This document shows positions 26,440 through 34,652 of a DNA stretch of 46,044 bases, piece by piece (the first letter of the stretch is position 1; each line of letters begins with the position of its first letter). Made by a program: the position numbers and the translations under genes. This DNA is from Haloferula sp. BvORR071. GTDB lineage: Bacteria; Verrucomicrobiota; Verrucomicrobiia; Verrucomicrobiales; Akkermansiaceae. Below the pieces are notes generated by a model. It was not told the origin of the DNA and made no database searches. It saw only the letters and a program-made list of their open reading frames with translations. Location of the stretch: assembly GCF_000739615.1 (NCBI RefSeq), contig NZ_BATP01000038.1, positions 1 through 46,044 of the forward strand, given 5' to 3'.

Positions 26440-27398
26440 TTGCCGGTGATCTTGGAAAGCTCGGCCTTGAATCCGGCGATGTCGTCCTTCCGCAAGCTGC
26501 GGGTCGGCACGATCTGCCTGCCGCCAGCGAGAGCTTCCTTGTCGCCGGCAAGATGCTTCGCCATCCGGGTGATCGCCTGCTTGCCGAATTCGAAGGGTTG
26601 TTGCACCACCGTGCCGTGGATCTCACCGGCGGCCACGCCGCTGAGCGTCGCATCGTCTTCGTCGAAGCAGACGATCTTCACCTTGCCCACCATGTTCGCG
26701 GAGCGCACGGCATTGAGAATCGCGGGACCATTGTAGGCATACAGGCCGACCATTCCCGCGATGTCCGGATACTTGACCAGGGTGTCTTCCGCGTTCTTCT
26801 GCGCGCGGACGATGTCGATGTCATCGCTGCGCAGGTCGATCACCTCGATCTTGCTGCCTTCGAGTTCCTTCTTGATGCCCTTGTAGCGCTCCTGCGCGTT
26901 GTCAGCATCGGCATTGCCGACGAAGGCCATGATCTTGCCGCCGTTTGGCAGCGCTTCCTTGAGCAGCTTGCCGGCCTCGACGCCGGAAGCGAAGTTGTCG
27001 GTGCCGATGTAGCAGACGCGCTTGCTCTTCGGCGCATCGCTGTCGTGGCAGACCAACAAGGTCTGCCCGGCGATCTTGTCGAGGAAGGCGGTCTGGTTGG
27101 CCGGATCGATCGGGCTCACGGCGATGCCATCGATGCCCTTGGCGACCAGATCGTCCATGATCTGCTGCTGCTCGCCGGCACCGCCGGTGGAGGGCATCCG
27201 GAAATCGACCTCCACATTCGGAAGTTCCTTGGCGGCTTGCTCGCAGCCCGCACGGGCGATGACCCAGAAGGTGGCCGAGTTGTTAGGAACGAAGGCGAGC
27301 TTCAGCTTTTTCCCCGAAGATCCGCCACCGCCTTTGCAGCCGGCGAGGGCGAATGCCAGAAGAAGAGTCGTCAGGATGCGGGTGGCCTTGGGTTTCAT
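26436..27398 (-). CDS. Sugar ABC transporter substrate-binding lipoprotein, RbsB-like
   Basis: The 320-residue product has a lipoprotein signal (LLLAFALAGC, Cys near residue 21) followed by a Gly/Ser linker. The periplasmic binding fold shows KLAFVPNNSATFWVIARAGCEQAA, DGIAVSPIDP and IGTDNFASGVEAG, typical of the ribose/galactose-binding type 1 family. It would catch sugar outside the inner membrane and deliver it to the RbsA/RbsC-like pair. It is the first gene of the three-gene operon, facing away from the LacI-type gene. Confidence 0.92.
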   Translation of the reverse strand: MKPKATRILTTLLLAFALAGCKGGGGSSGKKLKLAFVPNNSATFWVIARAGCEQAAKELPNVEVDFRMPSTGGAGEQQQIMDDLVAKGIDGIAVSPIDPANQTAFLDKIAGQTLLVCHDSDAPKSKRVCYIGTDNFASGVEAGKLLKEALPNGGKIMAFVGNADADNAQERYKGIKKELEGSKIEVIDLRSDDIDIVRAQKNAEDTLVKYPDIAGMVGLYAYNGPAILNAVRSANMVGKVKIVCFDEDDATLSGVAAGEIHGTVVQQPFEFGKQAITRMAKHLAGDKEALAGGRQIVPTRSLRKDDIAGFKAELSKITGK

Positions 27399-27589
27399 GG
27401 GTTGTCGGGGTGGATGGCTGGCGCGCGAATGTTTTCCGGAAGCACTTGATACGGAGGGCGGAACGAAATGTTTGTCAAGGAAGCTGCCTGTCGCGGCGAG
27501 TGCTCGACCTGCCTGGCCTCCTGCCCTAGTTTCCGCTGCACCGCGCCGGGCAGGCCGCTATTGCTGCCGGGTATGCGGGAATCCGACTG
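27399..27589. promoter_or_regulatory. Divergent promoter region between sugar transporter and LacI-type genes
   Basis: This 191-base gap must hold the promoters of both divergent units, and probably the operator of the LacI-type regulator. A short palindrome TTCCGGAA at 27434-27441 is the only centred symmetric site noticed; it lacks the central CG-flanked half sites typical of LacI operators, so its role is uncertain. No terminator is seen. Confidence 0.4.
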
Positions 27590-28630
27590 ATGAGCCTGCC
27601 CCGACGAGCCACAATCAAGGACATTGCCAAGGCCGCGGGCCTGAGCACTGCCGCGGTCTCGCAGGCGCTCCGGCCGCACCCGAAGTCGAATATCAAGCTC
27701 CAGCAGGAAACGATCGACAAGATCAAGCGCATCGCCGTCGAGCTGAACTACCAGCCTCATGCCGGCGCGCGCTCGATCCGCTCGAATAGCTTCGACACCA
27801 TCGGCTACTTTACCGCCAAGACCGGTCTCTTCACGAGCTCGCCGACTGGCTACCTGGCCGGCGTTCACGACATTGCGGAGGCGCATGGCTCGCGGATCAC
27901 CCTGATCCGGCTGCCCGTCAGCATCGACGATATTTCCAAGGCGATGCCAACGGTCTTCACCGAGCGCAACCTCGATGCGCTGGTGATCGAAAGCTACAAC
28001 AAGCTCGCCCGCCAAATCTACGAACGGGTGGCAGCGGCACGCCTGCCGGTGATCTTCCTCAATGACCGTCACGAGACGAATTCCGTCTACGTGGACGATG
28101 AATGGGCGGCCGCGGAACTAACGAAGCATCTCATCGGCAAGGGCTACCGGAAGATCGGCTTCCTGCATCGCCTCGAGGGCGGGGCACCAGTGAAGAAGAT
28201 GCACCATAGCGCCGCCGACCGTGAATCCGGCTACCGCCAGGAGATGCGCGCGGCCAAGCTCAAGCCCTCGCTGCATGTCGTAAGCACCAGCGTCGTGGCC
28301 GGTCCTGATGTCGAACTCAGCGATGAAGATTGGCAGAAGATCCGCCAGCACGATGCGGTGATAGCCTACGACGATGACTTGTCCAATCTCGTCGGACGCA
28401 CCGCTTACGATCGTGGGGTGCGGGTGCCACATGAGCTCGCAATCGCCAGCTTCAATGGTGACTATGCCTCGCTCTGCGCCTGGCAGCGGCTGACCACCAT
28501 GCAGATTCCATCGTATGAGATGGGCAGAAAGGCCGGGGAGATGGCCCTAGCGCTTTCCAAGGGCGGTTCTGAGATGGCACTGCCCTCCGTGGCTTATCGC
28601 CCTACGCTGGTTCTTGGCCAGACCACTTGA
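27590..28630 (+). CDS. LacI family transcriptional regulator
   Basis: The 346-residue product starts with the LacI-type helix-turn-helix (TIKDIAKAAGLSTAAVSQAL, about residues 8-27) and hinge helix region (LNYQPHAGARSIRS). The remainder is the periplasmic-binding-like effector domain (DALVIESYNK, VAAARLPVIFLNDRH, KIGFLHRLEGG). It probably represses the divergent sugar transporter until sugar binds. The ATG at 27590 sits after a GACTG leader without a Shine-Dalgarno sequence. Confidence 0.93.
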   Translation: MSLPRRATIKDIAKAAGLSTAAVSQALRPHPKSNIKLQQETIDKIKRIAVELNYQPHAGARSIRSNSFDTIGYFTAKTGLFTSSPTGYLAGVHDIAEAHGSRITLIRLPVSIDDISKAMPTVFTERNLDALVIESYNKLARQIYERVAAARLPVIFLNDRHETNSVYVDDEWAAAELTKHLIGKGYRKIGFLHRLEGGAPVKKMHHSAADRESGYRQEMRAAKLKPSLHVVSTSVVAGPDVELSDEDWQKIRQHDAVIAYDDDLSNLVGRTAYDRGVRVPHELAIASFNGDYASLCAWQRLTTMQIPSYEMGRKAGEMALALSKGGSEMALPSVAYRPTLVLGQTT

Positions 28631-28778
28631 ATTCCAGGAACGGCAATCGATAGCCCGAGGGTGGCCGCAAAACCATTCAACCTCAACGAGGTTGTCCCGG
28701 TCTCCGGTCTCCGGACTCCCCTGAACTGACGCCATCTCGAGGCGGAGGGAAAGGGGCTGCGGCTTGTCTAACAATGCC

Positions 28779-29612
28779 CTAGTTTGCCGGTGTCGACTGG
28801 TCGAAGAGGTTCCTGCCGCCGTGCGATTCCGGCGCTGCGACTGGATCAGCTGCTGGAACCGGGGTGGCTGCCGCAGGTGCCTCGACTGCCGGCACTTCGG
28901 TCGAAGTACCGCCAGATGCTTCGTCGACTTGGCCAGGGGTGGCCTGGTCCAATTGATTCGACAGACCGTCGATGATCTCTTCCCAGACCAGCAGGTCTTG
29001 GATCGATTGATTCACCAGCTCGGCGGATTGAGTGCTGTTCAGCTCTTTGTCCACCAGCGCTTGCTCCTGGGATTTATCGATCGGCACGCTGGCTACGGCG
29101 TCTTCACCCGTTGTGATCGGGCGAGCTTGGCTGCCGGTCACAATCTGCATCCGCGGATCGTAGGATTGGGAGCCCCGCGCGAGGATCGGGAAGATCCGCG
29201 CCTGTTGCTCGGCAGTCAGGTCGAGTTGCGCGGTCAATGCTCCGAGTCGTCGCAAGGCGAAGGCCTCCACGCGCTGGGCGCGCTGCTCCAAGTCCTCGTG
29301 CTGGGAGTTTGGCGGGTCGATCTGAATTCTCAGGTCTGAGCGGAGTTGACCGGGCTTGGGCATCCGCGGGTCCGCCTTGGTCGCGGCTCGAAAGGCTTCA
29401 CGCCGGCCGGAAGCTGCTTTTGGCTGGGGAGTGCGGGGTTCTGCGCGCGACACCTTGTATCTTGCGCCCGGGTCCAGCGTTGCCATTTCGGGATCACGAC
29501 TGTCCGTGGTCGCAGCAGGAGATGCGTCATCACCCTTGGTCACCACGAATACCAGCGTACCCGCGACGATGAGCATCACGATTCCGGTAATGAAATTGAG
29601 ACGGTGCAACAT
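28779..29612 (-). CDS. Membrane-anchored periplasmic protein with CpxP-like motif, unknown function
   Basis: The 277-residue product has one N-terminal membrane helix (FITGIVMLIVAGTLVFVV), then a low-complexity charged linker. A helical core has LTAQLDLTAEQQARIFPIL, close to the LTxxQ pattern of CpxP/Spy-type periplasmic proteins. The tail is rich in Ala, Pro and Val. It is the last gene of the sigma factor operon, 11 bases after the previous stop. The role is inferred as part of envelope sensing or buffering; the family is not firmly assigned. Confidence 0.75.
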   Translation of the reverse strand: MLHRLNFITGIVMLIVAGTLVFVVTKGDDASPAATTDSRDPEMATLDPGARYKVSRAEPRTPQPKAASGRREAFRAATKADPRMPKPGQLRSDLRIQIDPPNSQHEDLEQRAQRVEAFALRRLGALTAQLDLTAEQQARIFPILARGSQSYDPRMQIVTGSQARPITTGEDAVASVPIDKSQEQALVDKELNSTQSAELVNQSIQDLLVWEEIIDGLSNQLDQATPGQVDEASGGTSTEVPAVEAPAAATPVPAADPVAAPESHGGRNLFDQSTPAN

Positions 29613-29623
29613 GCGGGGGCTGC

Positions 29624-30013
29624 TCAGGTTGTAGGGCGGAGCTTCTGGATCTTCTCGTCGAGTGTGCGCTTCTCTTCCTTGAGTCGCGAAGCGTTCGAGT
29701 CACCGAGCTGCGCGATCAGCCGCTCATACAGCTCCGAGATTTTTTCGTGGTAAACGAGTATGGTCTCCTCGCGCTTGAGCCGGATGTCCGTGGCGGTCCG
29801 CTTGATCTCCGTTTCGACGACTTCCTTTTCCCGTGGGTCCAGGTCCAGGGAGGACTTCAGGAGGGACAGCGTCTCCACTTCCCAGTACGCGTTCGCTTCA
29901 GGCTTGGCCTTGATCTCCTTCTTGCCCGAAAGGTGGCCTGCGCCAAAGCCGCAGGCGAAGACCGTGAGGAGCGCGCAGAGAATGGTGAGATGATCGCTGA
30001 GACTTGGTTTCAC
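29624..30013 (-). CDS. Small membrane-anchored periplasmic helical protein, CnrX-like in layout
   Basis: The 129-residue product has an N-terminal membrane helix (LTILCALLTVFACGFGAG) and a periplasmic helical hairpin (LKSSLDLDPREKEVVE then EKISELYERLIAQLGD). This resembles CnrX/CpxP-type sensor domains in size and topology, but it has only one His and no Met after the helix, so metal binding is doubtful. The start is a GTG at 30013 that overlaps the previous stop (GTGA). The much longer frame to 30409 reads neighbouring genes out of frame. Confidence 0.7.
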   Translation of the reverse strand: MKPSLSDHLTILCALLTVFACGFGAGHLSGKKEIKAKPEANAYWEVETLSLLKSSLDLDPREKEVVETEIKRTATDIRLKREETILVYHEKISELYERLIAQLGDSNASRLKEEKRTLDEKIQKLRPTT

Positions 30014-30288
30014 GGGACGGAGGGGACAGGGATTGCGGGTAATGGCGCGGCGGGGGCCGCAGGGTGTGAAGCGAGGAAGAATCCTCCCAGAACGGCGAGC
30101 GAGATGAGGATCCCGACCAGAGCCCATCGCTTCCAGATCAGGCGGATCAGAAACGCATGGACCTGCTCGGAAAGATGAGGCAGCCACGGGATCGGTGGGG
30201 CCGCTTGATCGCCGGTGTTCGCGGTGTCGGCATCGAGTTGCCGGACCGCCGTCGCGAAACGTTTCCAGGAATGGGTGCCGTCGTTCAT
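30010..30288 (-). CDS. Small single-pass membrane protein, probable anti-sigma factor
   Basis: The 92-residue product has about 50 cytosolic residues, one membrane helix (WALVGILISLAVLGGFFLA) and a short Pro/Ala periplasmic tail. CnrY, the anti-sigma factor of Cupriavidus, has the same size and topology. No zinc-binding anti-sigma motif (HxxxCxxC) is seen. The gene overlaps the sigma factor stop by four bases (ATGA) and the next gene by four (GTGA), so tight co-expression is expected. The anti-sigma role is inferred from position and topology only. Confidence 0.75.
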   Translation of the reverse strand: MNDGTHSWKRFATAVRQLDADTANTGDQAAPPIPWLPHLSEQVHAFLIRLIWKRWALVGILISLAVLGGFFLASHPAAPAAPLPAIPVPSVP

Positions 30289-31022
30289 GGAGGATCGAGG
30301 GATTGCAGCAGCGAGCTGAGTTTCTTGCGGGCCCTGAAGGCGGTGACCTTGATCTTGGAATGACCCCAGCCGGTGAGCTCGGAGACTTCTGCCACCGCGC
30401 GTTCTTCAAGATCTAACAAACGAATCACGATCTGCTCCTGCGGCTTCAGCGAAGCAATCAGGCGGTCGAGCAAGCCGATCATCAGATCCGAACGGGTCGC
30501 GGAAGCCTCGCCACTTTCGTTGGCCAGGGTTTGCTCCAGTGCATGCCTCTCGGGTTCCGAGAGATCGCTGGCCATCACCGCCGGACGCGCCTTCTGGCGC
30601 CGCAGCCAATCGTAGCAGGTGGTCACGCTCAGGCGGCTGACCCAGTGGCTGAAGGGCTGGGGGCCGCGGAATTGGTGCAGCTTTGCGAAGACCTTCAGGA
30701 ACACCTCTTGGACCACATCCTCGAGGTCGGCATGGCGCCGGATCTGGCCCTTCACCAGGCGGCTGACCATCGGGTGCAGCGATTCGACGATCTCTTTCCC
30801 GGCTTGGGCGTCACCCTTGCTGGCCCGGTGCAAGAGTTCACCGGAGATTTCCCTCGCCGGATCGCTGATGCCAAGCGATGCGGCCTCGGGCTTTTTAGCG
30901 GCCGGTGCGTCATCGGCTTCGCACGGCGCTGGCTCGATCAGGCCATCCGCCAGCGAACCCAGCAGCTCCCGCGCCGATAGCGGCGAGTCCGGAAATGGCT
31001 GGGGCTGGAAGGCGTGGATCAT
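30285..31022 (-). CDS. ECF-type sigma-70 factor
   Basis: The 245-residue product has an N-terminal acidic/Pro-rich extension of about 60 residues, then region 2 (DLEDVVQEVFLKVF, FSHWVSRLSVTTCYDWLRRQ) and region 4 (SLKPQEQIVIRLLDLEE, SKIKVTAFRARKKL). Region 3 is absent, as in ECF factors. It would direct RNA polymerase to a dedicated promoter set. It heads the operon with three small membrane or periplasmic proteins. The N-terminal extension is unusual for the family. Confidence 0.9.
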   Translation of the reverse strand: MIHAFQPQPFPDSPLSARELLGSLADGLIEPAPCEADDAPAAKKPEAASLGISDPAREISGELLHRASKGDAQAGKEIVESLHPMVSRLVKGQIRRHADLEDVVQEVFLKVFAKLHQFRGPQPFSHWVSRLSVTTCYDWLRRQKARPAVMASDLSEPERHALEQTLANESGEASATRSDLMIGLLDRLIASLKPQEQIVIRLLDLEERAVAEVSELTGWGHSKIKVTAFRARKKLSSLLQSLDPP

Positions 31023-31026
31023 CCGT

Positions 31027-31992
31027 TCAGGGAGTGGGCAAGCGCAGCACGCGGTAGTATCTTCCCGTGGCTTGGGTGGGAGACGGATCGTTGAATGAAA
31101 GCGTGCCTTGGGTCTTGATTGCTGCGAATCGCGAGCCGAGCAGATCGCTCTTCCAGGTCTTGAGATCCTCGGAGTACTGGACCTGGTAGTCGAAGCCCGT
31201 GTCGCTCGGCCAACTCAGCAATCCTTGGCCCTCGCCGCTGCGGGCGAAGGAATTCACCTTGAAGGGACCCGGTGGAATCGAGGCCACCAGCCAATCCGCG
31301 ACCAGCATCCAGTTGTCGCCCGCTTGTCCGGGAGCTCCGGCGGCGATGTCCCACTCCACGGCGACCGACCCGAGAGTCAGGGCCTTCTGCGCAGAGTTGA
31401 ACTTCTGCTTGAAGAGGGGAACTGAATCCAAGCTCGCCTCCCACTGGTTGAGGTCCAGATCGATGCCCACCTTCAAGATCTGCAAGGCGGCGATCCCGAA
31501 AATCTGGTCGCCCCGCAGAAACTCCACTCCCGTATCGCGGACCGTGACCCCGTCGTCCGAAAGGACTTTCCCGGTGGTGTTGTCGAAAATCACCGCTCCG
31601 AGGAAATCCCCGGTCATGTTGTAAAAGGAAATGTAGAAGCGATCGCGGTGAGTGCCGGTCGAATCTTGGACCCCGAGCAGCGAATCGAACTCGATCCGGG
31701 AGGCTCCACTGGTCGCGGGGTTGTGGTTGATCGGCCGGTAGACCGCGATGGACGCCGAGCTGGGTCTGGCGTAACCCAAGAACGCTGCCTTCCCCAGCGG
31801 CAGATCAGCCACCGGATCTTGTGAGATGCCTTGCACTCCACCGCTGGTGGCCGTCGCTACCCAGCCGCCGGTTCCCGACCAGCGGTTGTCGCCCGCAGTG
31901 AACTCCTCGAACTGCGTCGAGTACAGGGTTCCGGCTTTTGACAGGCAGGTCAAAAGCAGCAAAACAACGCTAATGGCACGGCAAACGGTCAC
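31027..31992 (-). CDS. Exported beta-rich protein with C-terminal [FY]YR module
   Basis: The 321-residue product has a signal peptide (ISVVLLLLTCLSKAG). The body is beta-sandwich-like (AVYRPINHNPATSGASRIEFD, DRFYISFYNMTGDFLGAVIFD), similar in feel to LamG-type domains, but no family is assigned. The C-terminal 75 residues (YQVQYSEDLKTW, LSFNDPSP) end in RYYRVLRLPTP, matching the tail module of other exported proteins here. The gene ends four bases before the sigma factor start codon, so it may be co-transcribed with it. There is no catalytic motif. Confidence 0.8.
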   Translation of the reverse strand: MTVCRAISVVLLLLTCLSKAGTLYSTQFEEFTAGDNRWSGTGGWVATATSGGVQGISQDPVADLPLGKAAFLGYARPSSASIAVYRPINHNPATSGASRIEFDSLLGVQDSTGTHRDRFYISFYNMTGDFLGAVIFDNTTGKVLSDDGVTVRDTGVEFLRGDQIFGIAALQILKVGIDLDLNQWEASLDSVPLFKQKFNSAQKALTLGSVAVEWDIAAGAPGQAGDNWMLVADWLVASIPPGPFKVNSFARSGEGQGLLSWPSDTGFDYQVQYSEDLKTWKSDLLGSRFAAIKTQGTLSFNDPSPTQATGRYYRVLRLPTP

Positions 31993-32033
31993 GAGTCGGT
32001 AGGGCGTCTCCTCATGGGTTCAAATCAGGAAGC

Positions 32034-32537
32034 TCACTTGCCTCCCTGCGCATGGGACGGGGGGCCGCCTCTTCCGGTTTGCTTGAAGAACTCTTCAATC
32101 GTGACGTAGCCGTCGTTGTTTTCGTCCAGACGCTTGAAGAGGTTTGCCGCCGGCTGGGGCGAGGCGGCCTTGAATTGCGGCAGGGACGAGAACTCCTCCA
32201 AATTGAGCCGCTCGTCGTCGCCAGCCAGATCCAGAAACAGGTAGGCCAGCCTGACTTTCATGCGGCTCTTGAGGGTCGCTACCGCCGCCAAGCGCTCGGT
32301 ATCATCCACCGTGCCGTCGCCATTGGTGTCCCAGTTGACGGCGCTGTTGGCCGAATTGGGGTTCGCGTCCTTGTCCCGGCCTTGGGCCCGGGACTGGTTG
32401 AAGGCCTGTTTTTCGGCATCGGAAATCTTTCCGTCGCCGTTGGTATCCAGGAAAGCCGGGACCCCTGTCGCCATTTGCGGCGGTGCCGCTTCGGCGGCCA
32501 GGATGAGGAGACCGGCCAGTAATATGTTGATTTTCAA
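32034..32537 (-). CDS. Exported EF-hand protein
   Basis: The 167-residue product has a short signal peptide (ILLAGLLILAAEAAPPQ) and then EF-hand loops: DTNGDGKISDAE, DTNGDGTVDDTE, a degenerate DLAGDDERLNLEE, and DENNDGYVTIEE. It should bind calcium outside the cytoplasm. A TTG at 32537 is chosen since it gives a clean signal peptide; an ATG at 32663 would add 42 residues of charged sequence. It lies 41 bases before the exported beta-rich gene on the same strand. Its role is unknown. Confidence 0.8.
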   Translation of the reverse strand: MKINILLAGLLILAAEAAPPQMATGVPAFLDTNGDGKISDAEKQAFNQSRAQGRDKDANPNSANSAVNWDTNGDGTVDDTERLAAVATLKSRMKVRLAYLFLDLAGDDERLNLEEFSSLPQFKAASPQPAANLFKRLDENNDGYVTIEEFFKQTGRGGPPSHAQGGK

Positions 32538-33138
32538 AGGATAGGGAGAATTGGAGCCCTTCTTCAAGCGCTTGCGGGATGGGCGCTGCGCGCCCTCGCA
32601 AGTTGCTTGGCTCTTCTCTAGCAGTTTTGCGCACCCGGACGAGAAATCGTCACCCCTGCACAAAAGTTCTGATGCTGTCCTGAGACCCGGTCATGTGACT
32701 GGTTCTCGAGAGGAGCCACAGGAGTCCCACCTCCGGTAGCCAGCTCAATGGATCCTACCTCGCGGCTTGTCCCACGGTCGCGGGATCAGGAAAAGCGTAC
32801 GGGCTTGGTGTTCACCCACAACCAGCCATGAAAACCAGCCGTCTGGCTGCCTGTCCGGCAGCCGTCGCTACCGGTCTGTCCGCGCCCTGCGCGCGCTTCG
32901 GCCCATTCGTGCCCCCGTCCATCTTGCGGGGCACGTCCCCCGATGGTGCCGATCTTGGCCAGCGCGGTGATGCGGCAGGTTGTGGAGGTGTTTCTGCACC
33001 TGTCCTCAAGGAGAGCATTGTCCCGCTCTCCTCCGCCCTGACCCAGGGCTTCGCCCGCTCCGCCCGTCCCTTCGGGCGAAAGCACCGCTAAGGAGCCCGG
33101 GCCGCTTCAAGTCCCACTCACACCCAAACACACCAGCC
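32538..33138. other. About 600-base region with no certain gene; possible leader ORF
   Basis: The region separates the minus-strand EF-hand gene from a plus-strand operon and should hold both promoters. It contains a small open frame at 32828-33091 that begins like the next gene (see separate entry), a short stem-loop (GGTA at about 32735 with TACC at 32757) and a hairpin near 33050-33080 (TTCGCCCG with CGGGCGAA). No known riboswitch or RNA class was recognised. Confidence 0.4.
32828..33091 (+). CDS. Possible small ORF or gene remnant resembling the start of the next gene
   Basis: The 87-codon frame starts MKTSRLAACPAAVATG; the real gene at 33139 starts MKTTRLAAIAAAIVAP. The bases just before both ATGs are also alike (ACCAGCC at both). 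After about 18 residues the resemblance ends and the frame is Ala/Pro/Ser-rich without domains. It looks like a partial duplication of the leader and signal-peptide coding region, or a decayed paralogue. Translation is uncertain. Confidence 0.3.
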   Translation: MKTSRLAACPAAVATGLSAPCARFGPFVPPSILRGTSPDGADLGQRGDAAGCGGVSAPVLKESIVPLSSALTQGFARSARPFGRKHR

Positions 33139-34035
33139 ATGAAAACCACCCGACTCGCCGCCATCGCTGCGGCCATAGTAGCCCCGCTATCGATGGCGGG
33201 GCTCGCTCACGGACAAGTCAGTGACCCGCTGATTCCCGTGGGAACCCTGACCGCCTTCCCAACCCTGGTCCAGACCGGCACCCACCCGACGCTCACCTGG
33301 AGCATGATGCACCCCTCGAAGGTGATCGGCAGTCTGGGCGGAAACGGCAACGGGAACGGCAACAACACGACCGGCACCGATACTGCGGCAGTGGTCAATC
33401 CGCCGGGCACCATCATCCCGTCGCAGGATGTCTATGTCACCGTGCAGATCATCGGCACCGGCCCCACGACCTGCTCGAACACGCCCAATTACACGCCGCC
33501 TGCTACCGATCTGCGCCTGAGCGTGGATGGAAGCACCTTCGTCCAGCTCTTCTACGGCACCCAGGCGGCGGTCAATTCCTCGCAAAAGCTCTACATCAAG
33601 AAGCTTCGCGCGGGGCAGCGGCTGGATCTGGGTGGTCGCTTTGTCCAAGGCAGCGGCTGGAGCAACTTCTACACCACGAAGAGCGCCAACCTGCAGGTGG
33701 TCTCCCTGGTCAACGGTGACCTTCTTCCGGTGGGATCGAGTTTCTCGGCCTCCAACATGGCCAGCTATCTCAAGCCATACTTCGACACCACGAACCGCGC
33801 GAAGATCGGGCCCTTGAGCGTTCTGGTTCTCTTTGAACTGGGCCAGACCAATCACAGCCAGCCCTGCTTCGACTATCAGGACCAGGCGGTGTTGCTAACC
33901 TTCAGCCGCAACCATCCGAACAATGGCCACGGCAATAACCTCGACGGCGTGGACTCTTCCAACCCCGGCCAAGGCAAGGGTGGTCCGAACGGCGCAGTCG
34001 ATCCTTCGGGCGGCGTTGACGACGAAATCCGCTAA
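33139..34035 (+). CDS. Exported protein of unknown function, first gene of a three-gene operon
   Basis: The 298-residue product has a signal peptide (AAIAAAIVAPLSMAGLAHGQ). The body is beta-rich with a Gly/Asn-rich loop (LGGNGNGNGNNTTGTD), WSMMHPSKV, LYIKKLRAGQRLDLGGRFV and a pair of Cys residues (CSN and PCFDYQDQAV). The C-terminus is Gly/Asp/Asn-rich (NLDGVDSSNPGQGKGG), possibly calcium-binding. No family was recognised. It is the lead gene of three exported products, 11 bases before the next. The start at 33139 follows the signal peptide; an upstream frame to 32980 is low complexity. Confidence 0.85.
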   Translation: MKTTRLAAIAAAIVAPLSMAGLAHGQVSDPLIPVGTLTAFPTLVQTGTHPTLTWSMMHPSKVIGSLGGNGNGNGNNTTGTDTAAVVNPPGTIIPSQDVYVTVQIIGTGPTTCSNTPNYTPPATDLRLSVDGSTFVQLFYGTQAAVNSSQKLYIKKLRAGQRLDLGGRFVQGSGWSNFYTTKSANLQVVSLVNGDLLPVGSSFSASNMASYLKPYFDTTNRAKIGPLSVLVLFELGQTNHSQPCFDYQDQAVLLTFSRNHPNNGHGNNLDGVDSSNPGQGKGGPNGAVDPSGGVDDEIR

Positions 34036-34046
34036 TCAGGCCCGCC

Positions 34047-34652
34047 ATGAGAACTTGCCACTTACTCTCCCTGGCCTGCTTGGCCGCGGGTTCGATTGCC
34101 GGCCAAGTCCGCGCCGAACAAACGGAGATGCGGGATAGCCTGACCGGCGACCAGATCGCCGAGATGCATGCCCAAGCTGCAAAGCAGTATCCTACCGCCG
34201 TGGTCCGGGCAAAGGAAGCTCCCGATCCTTCGAAGGAGGCCCCTTCCGAGGACATCACCGCCACGTCTGATTTCTTGTCCTTCAACGGGCGCTCCACCTT
34301 GGTCCCGAAGCGGGCGATCCTGCATATCCCCGCCAACCTGGCGGATCGGCTCAAGTTCACCCCGGGTGCAACCCTGATGACTTGGGGTGACTTCTTCGCC
34401 GTCAATCGCGCTTGGATCACCACTGTGGAAGTCAGCCGGATTCAGGCCGAGGGTAACCAAGCCTTGGCGGAAGAAGTCGAAAAACAAGTGACCAAGAGCA
34501 CCAGCCTCGTGGTCGCCACCTACAAAACCGGCCCGATCTCGGTGCTGCCGCTCAAGACTCCTCCGCCTGCCGATCCGAAGGCCGACCCCAAAGCCGCTGC
34601 CGACTCCAAGACCGCCTCCAACACCGCAACCGCCTCCCAGAAGAAACCATGA
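34047..34652 (+). CDS. Exported protein of unknown function, second gene of operon
   Basis: The 201-residue product has a signal peptide (LSLACLAAGSIAGQVRAE). The middle holds SDFLSFNGRSTLVPKRAILHIP and a helical segment; the C-terminal 30 residues are Lys/Pro/Ala/Thr-rich low complexity. No family was recognised. The stop overlaps the next start by four bases (ATGA), so the third gene is probably translated with it. It may sit between the larger partners as an anchor or chaperone, which is only a guess from layout. Confidence 0.8.
   Translation: MRTCHLLSLACLAAGSIAGQVRAEQTEMRDSLTGDQIAEMHAQAAKQYPTAVVRAKEAPDPSKEAPSEDITATSDFLSFNGRSTLVPKRAILHIPANLADRLKFTPGATLMTWGDFFAVNRAWITTVEVSRIQAEGNQALAEEVEKQVTKSTSLVVATYKTGPISVLPLKTPPPADPKADPKAAADSKTASNTATASQKKP

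Noticed and set aside
27434..27441. TTCCGGAA as LacI operator
   Set aside because: It is only 8 bp and lacks the extended LacI-type half sites, so it is mentioned in the promoter entry but not called as an operator.
28678..28694. Hairpin CAACCTC-AAC-GAGGTTG between the LacI-type gene and the 277-residue protein gene
   Set aside because: It has no U-tract on the plus strand and only a weak one on the minus strand; a terminator is likely in this convergent gap but not demonstrable.
32690..32820. Possible riboswitch or structured leader (hairpins with GGAG/CTCC and GGTA/TACC)
   Set aside because: I compared it with the c-di-GMP-I, fluoride and other common riboswitch cores from memory and found no convincing match; the short stems are expected in GC-rich DNA.
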